A stretch of 16,991 nt of DNA from Bacillota bacterium (GTDB lineage: Bacteria; Bacillota; Clostridia; Oscillospirales; Ruminococcaceae), in assembly GCA_023391005.1 (NCBI GenBank), contig JAEWBS010000031.1:1-16991 (forward strand). Direction: 5' to 3'. Positions 15,574-16,991 of the stretch are shown piece after piece. The position numbers and the translations under genes were made by a program. The notes below the pieces were generated by a model. The model was not told the origin of the DNA. It was given only the letters and a program-made list of their open reading frames with translations, and did not search any database. Positions within the stretch are counted from its first letter, which is position 1. Every line of letters begins with the position of its first letter.

Positions 15574-15670
15574 TTTTGCCGTTAAACGGCGGGCATAATA
15601 TCGGTTTTTATGTCGATATCACGAAGTTGACGGATGATGGGAATTTTCTGCGTAATAGTGGCTTTTCAGT

Positions 15671-15683
15671 AAATTGCCTAAAA
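15671..15683 (+). promoter_or_regulatory. AAATTGCC motif upstream of nfnA
   Basis: AAATTGCC followed by TAAAA lies 22 nt before the nfnA -35. It matches AAATTGCCAAAA at 10278-10289 in the GHL10/zinc-ribbon gap, and its complement resembles the TTTTGGCA repeats before the carboxypeptidase gene. It could be a shared regulator site or a chance match in AT-rich DNA. Confidence 0.2.
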
Positions 15684-15700
15684 AAACCGGCGACCTGCTG

Positions 15701-15729
15701 TTGCATGTGAAAAGAGATTGCGATATAAT
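15701..15729 (+). promoter_or_regulatory. nfnAB promoter
   Basis: TTGCAT (15701-15706), a 17-nt spacer and a perfect TATAAT (15724-15729). The start near 15736 gives a leader of about 44 nt. That leader contains AGCTGAT twice (15740-15746 and 15751-15757), 11 nt apart, close to one helical turn. Confidence 0.75.
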
Positions 15730-15779
15730 ACATTACGTTAGCTGATCAGAAGCTGATTATTATGAAATGGAGTGAGAGT

Positions 15780-16631
15780 GTGAACCGTATTACGGAAAAG
15801 AGAAACCTCAGCAGCGCCGTAATGCTGATGAAGGTGGATGCGCCGGATATTGCCAAGCGCGTTAAGGCCGGACAATTTATCATTCTGCGCGTCGATGAAA
15901 AGGGCGAGCGTATTCCGCTGACCGTTGCGGACGCTGATCCTGTTACCGGTGAGGTAACAATTATGTTTCAGGTCGCGGGCGCGACCACCCGTCTGCTGTC
16001 TATGAAGGAAGCGGGCGACTATCTCGCTGATTTTGTCGGGCCGCTCGGCGTGCCCACCCACTATGACGGCGCCACCAAGGCCTGTGTTGTGGGCGGCGGC
16101 GTCGGCTGCGCAATCGCGTATCCGCAGGCCAAGGCGCTGCACACGCTGGGTATTCCGGTCGATGTCATCGCGGGCTTTAAAAACAAGGATGCCGTTATGC
16201 TTGAGGAAGAGTTCACGGCGGCTTGCGACAACCTGTATGTCACAACCGACGACGGCAGCTACGGTATCCATGGCTTTGTCACGAACCAGCTCGAAGCGCT
16301 GATCAACGAGGGCAAGGGCTATGATCTCGTCATCGCCATCGGCCCGATTCCGATGATGAAGTTCGTCTCAAAGGTCACTGAAAAATATGGCATCAAGACC
16401 ATTGTTTCGCTCAACCCGGTCATGATCGACGGCACCGGCATGTGCGGCGGCTGCCGCGTGACGGTCGGCGGCGAGACCAAGTTTGCCTGCGTCGACGGCC
16501 CCGACTTTGACGGTCACCTCGTCGACTACGACGGACTGATGAACCGTAATAGCTTCTATAAAGCGGTTGAACAGGCGCATGACGCGCATGTCTGCCGCAT
16601 GGGTTTAAACGGAGGACACTGCAATGGCTAA
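15780..16631 (+). CDS. nfnA: NADH-dependent ferredoxin:NADP+ oxidoreductase small subunit (NfnA)
   Basis: The FAD and [2Fe-2S] subunit of the Nfn complex, which couples NADPH to NADH and ferredoxin by flavin-based electron bifurcation in the cytoplasm of anaerobes. Starting at GTG 15780 it has 283 residues. RIPLT (44-48) is the flavin-binding RxxT-type motif, GGGVGCAIAYP (105-115) is the nucleotide-binding loop, and D217, C222, C225 and C237 form the Asp/Cys3 [2Fe-2S] site known for NfnA. The GTG is preferred over the in-frame ATG at 15762: GGAG (15769-15772) is well spaced from it, and the protein then begins MNRITEKR, like its relatives. It overlaps nfnB by 8 nt. Dihydroorotate dehydrogenase electron-transfer subunits are related, but the adjacent NfnB supports the Nfn call. 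Confidence 0.9.
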   Translation: MNRITEKRNLSSAVMLMKVDAPDIAKRVKAGQFIILRVDEKGERIPLTVADADPVTGEVTIMFQVAGATTRLLSMKEAGDYLADFVGPLGVPTHYDGATKACVVGGGVGCAIAYPQAKALHTLGIPVDVIAGFKNKDAVMLEEEFTAACDNLYVTTDDGSYGIHGFVTNQLEALINEGKGYDLVIAIGPIPMMKFVSKVTEKYGIKTIVSLNPVMIDGTGMCGGCRVTVGGETKFACVDGPDFDGHLVDYDGLMNRNSFYKAVEQAHDAHVCRMGLNGGHCNG

Positions 16632-16991
16632 TATGATTGCGACCAAGACCCGCATGCCGGAGCAGGATCCGAATGTGCGCAACAAGAACTTTTTAGAGGT
16701 TGCGCTCGGCTACACGACCGAGATGGCGATTGACGAAGCCAAACGCTGCCTCAACTGCAAACACAAGCCCTGCGTTGCCGGATGTCCGGTCAATGTACGC
16801 ATCCCTGAGTTTCTGCTGAAGGTTGCCGAAGGGGACTTTGAAGAGGCATACCGCATCATCCTCTCGACCAACTGTCTGCCCGCCGTCAGCGGCCGCGTTT
16901 GCCCGCAGGAGACGCAGTGCGAAGAGCGCTGCGTGCGCGGCATCAAGGGCGAGCCGGTCGGCATCGGCCGTATCGAGCGCTTTGTCGCCGA
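16624..16991 (+). CDS. nfnB: Nfn large subunit NfnB / glutamate synthase small-subunit-like flavoprotein, 5' part only
   Basis: The first 122 residues of a protein cut by the window end. They form the N-terminal double [4Fe-4S] domain of the glutamate synthase small-subunit family, with cysteines C42, C45, C50 and C54 and then C93, C99 and C103 (VCPQETQCEERC). The missing part should hold the bifurcating FAD and NADPH sites. GGAGG (16611-16615) lies 8 nt before the ATG, inside nfnA, and the genes overlap by 8 nt, indicating translational coupling. The pairing with nfnA makes an NADPH:ferredoxin bifurcating enzyme far more likely than glutamate synthase, although annotation pipelines often call such genes gltA or gltD. 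Confidence 0.9.
   Translation, partial: MANMIATKTRMPEQDPNVRNKNFLEVALGYTTEMAIDEAKRCLNCKHKPCVAGCPVNVRIPEFLLKVAEGDFEEAYRIILSTNCLPAVSGRVCPQETQCEERCVRGIKGEPVGIGRIERFVA

Noticed and set aside
15762..15779. ATG at 15762 as start of nfnA
   Set aside because: No Shine-Dalgarno sequence precedes it, whereas GGAG is correctly spaced before the GTG at 15780, which also gives the family-typical N-terminus.

Overview
The window looks like chromosomal DNA of a GC-rich anaerobic Firmicute. A Clostridia member near Oscillospirales/Ruminococcaceae is my best guess. The reasons are strong AGGAGG-type ribosome sites, sigma-A-like promoters with 17-nt spacers, a PerR-type Fur protein, a Na/phosphate symporter fused to a PhoU-like domain, a family-10 glycosyl-hydrolase-like lipoprotein, a multidomain secreted amidase and an NfnAB electron-bifurcation pair. 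The taxon is inferred from gene content, since no rRNA is present. I see no insertion sequence, phage gene, tRNA or CRISPR array.

Layout: (1) 121-1905 Na+/Pi cotransporter and 1987-2373 PerR-type regulator, ended by a good intrinsic terminator. (2) 2374-2817 is a regulatory gap with an extended -10 promoter, repeated TTTTGGCA-type motifs, a possible Fur/PerR box and a leader of about 260 nt; it precedes a membrane-anchored D,D-carboxypeptidase at 2818-4188. (3) 4189-4778 has no protein gene but is rich in RNA structure. A candidate 6S RNA with its own promoter lies at about 4293-4490, a second structured segment lies at 4500-4650, and two related long hairpins flank them. (4) Glutamine-dependent NAD+ synthetase (minus strand, 6692-4779) has a consensus promoter embedded in a perfect inverted repeat. 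(5) A P2A-type Ca2+ ATPase (6962-9667) converges on a small zinc-ribbon gene (minus, 10147-9773). (6) A GHL10 lipoprotein (10472-11995) is followed by a 1117-residue secreted protein (12220-15573) that joins a degenerate GHL10-like domain, Ig-like domains and an Amidase_3 domain. (7) nfnA (15780-16631) overlaps the start of nfnB, which runs off the window.

The most interesting theme is the cell wall. The D,D-carboxypeptidase trims stem peptides. The amidase would strip peptides from glycan strands. GHL10 proteins such as E. coli DigH are known to cut denuded glycan. Here a GHL10 lipoprotein sits next to an amidase that carries its own, apparently inactive, GHL10-like domain. A reasonable hypothesis is a two-protein strip-then-cut module in which the degenerate domain recognises glycan. 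Two of these cell-wall genes also share a repeated TTTTGGCA-AATTT motif upstream. The other genes are housekeeping: phosphate and calcium transport, NAD synthesis and NADPH/ferredoxin balance.
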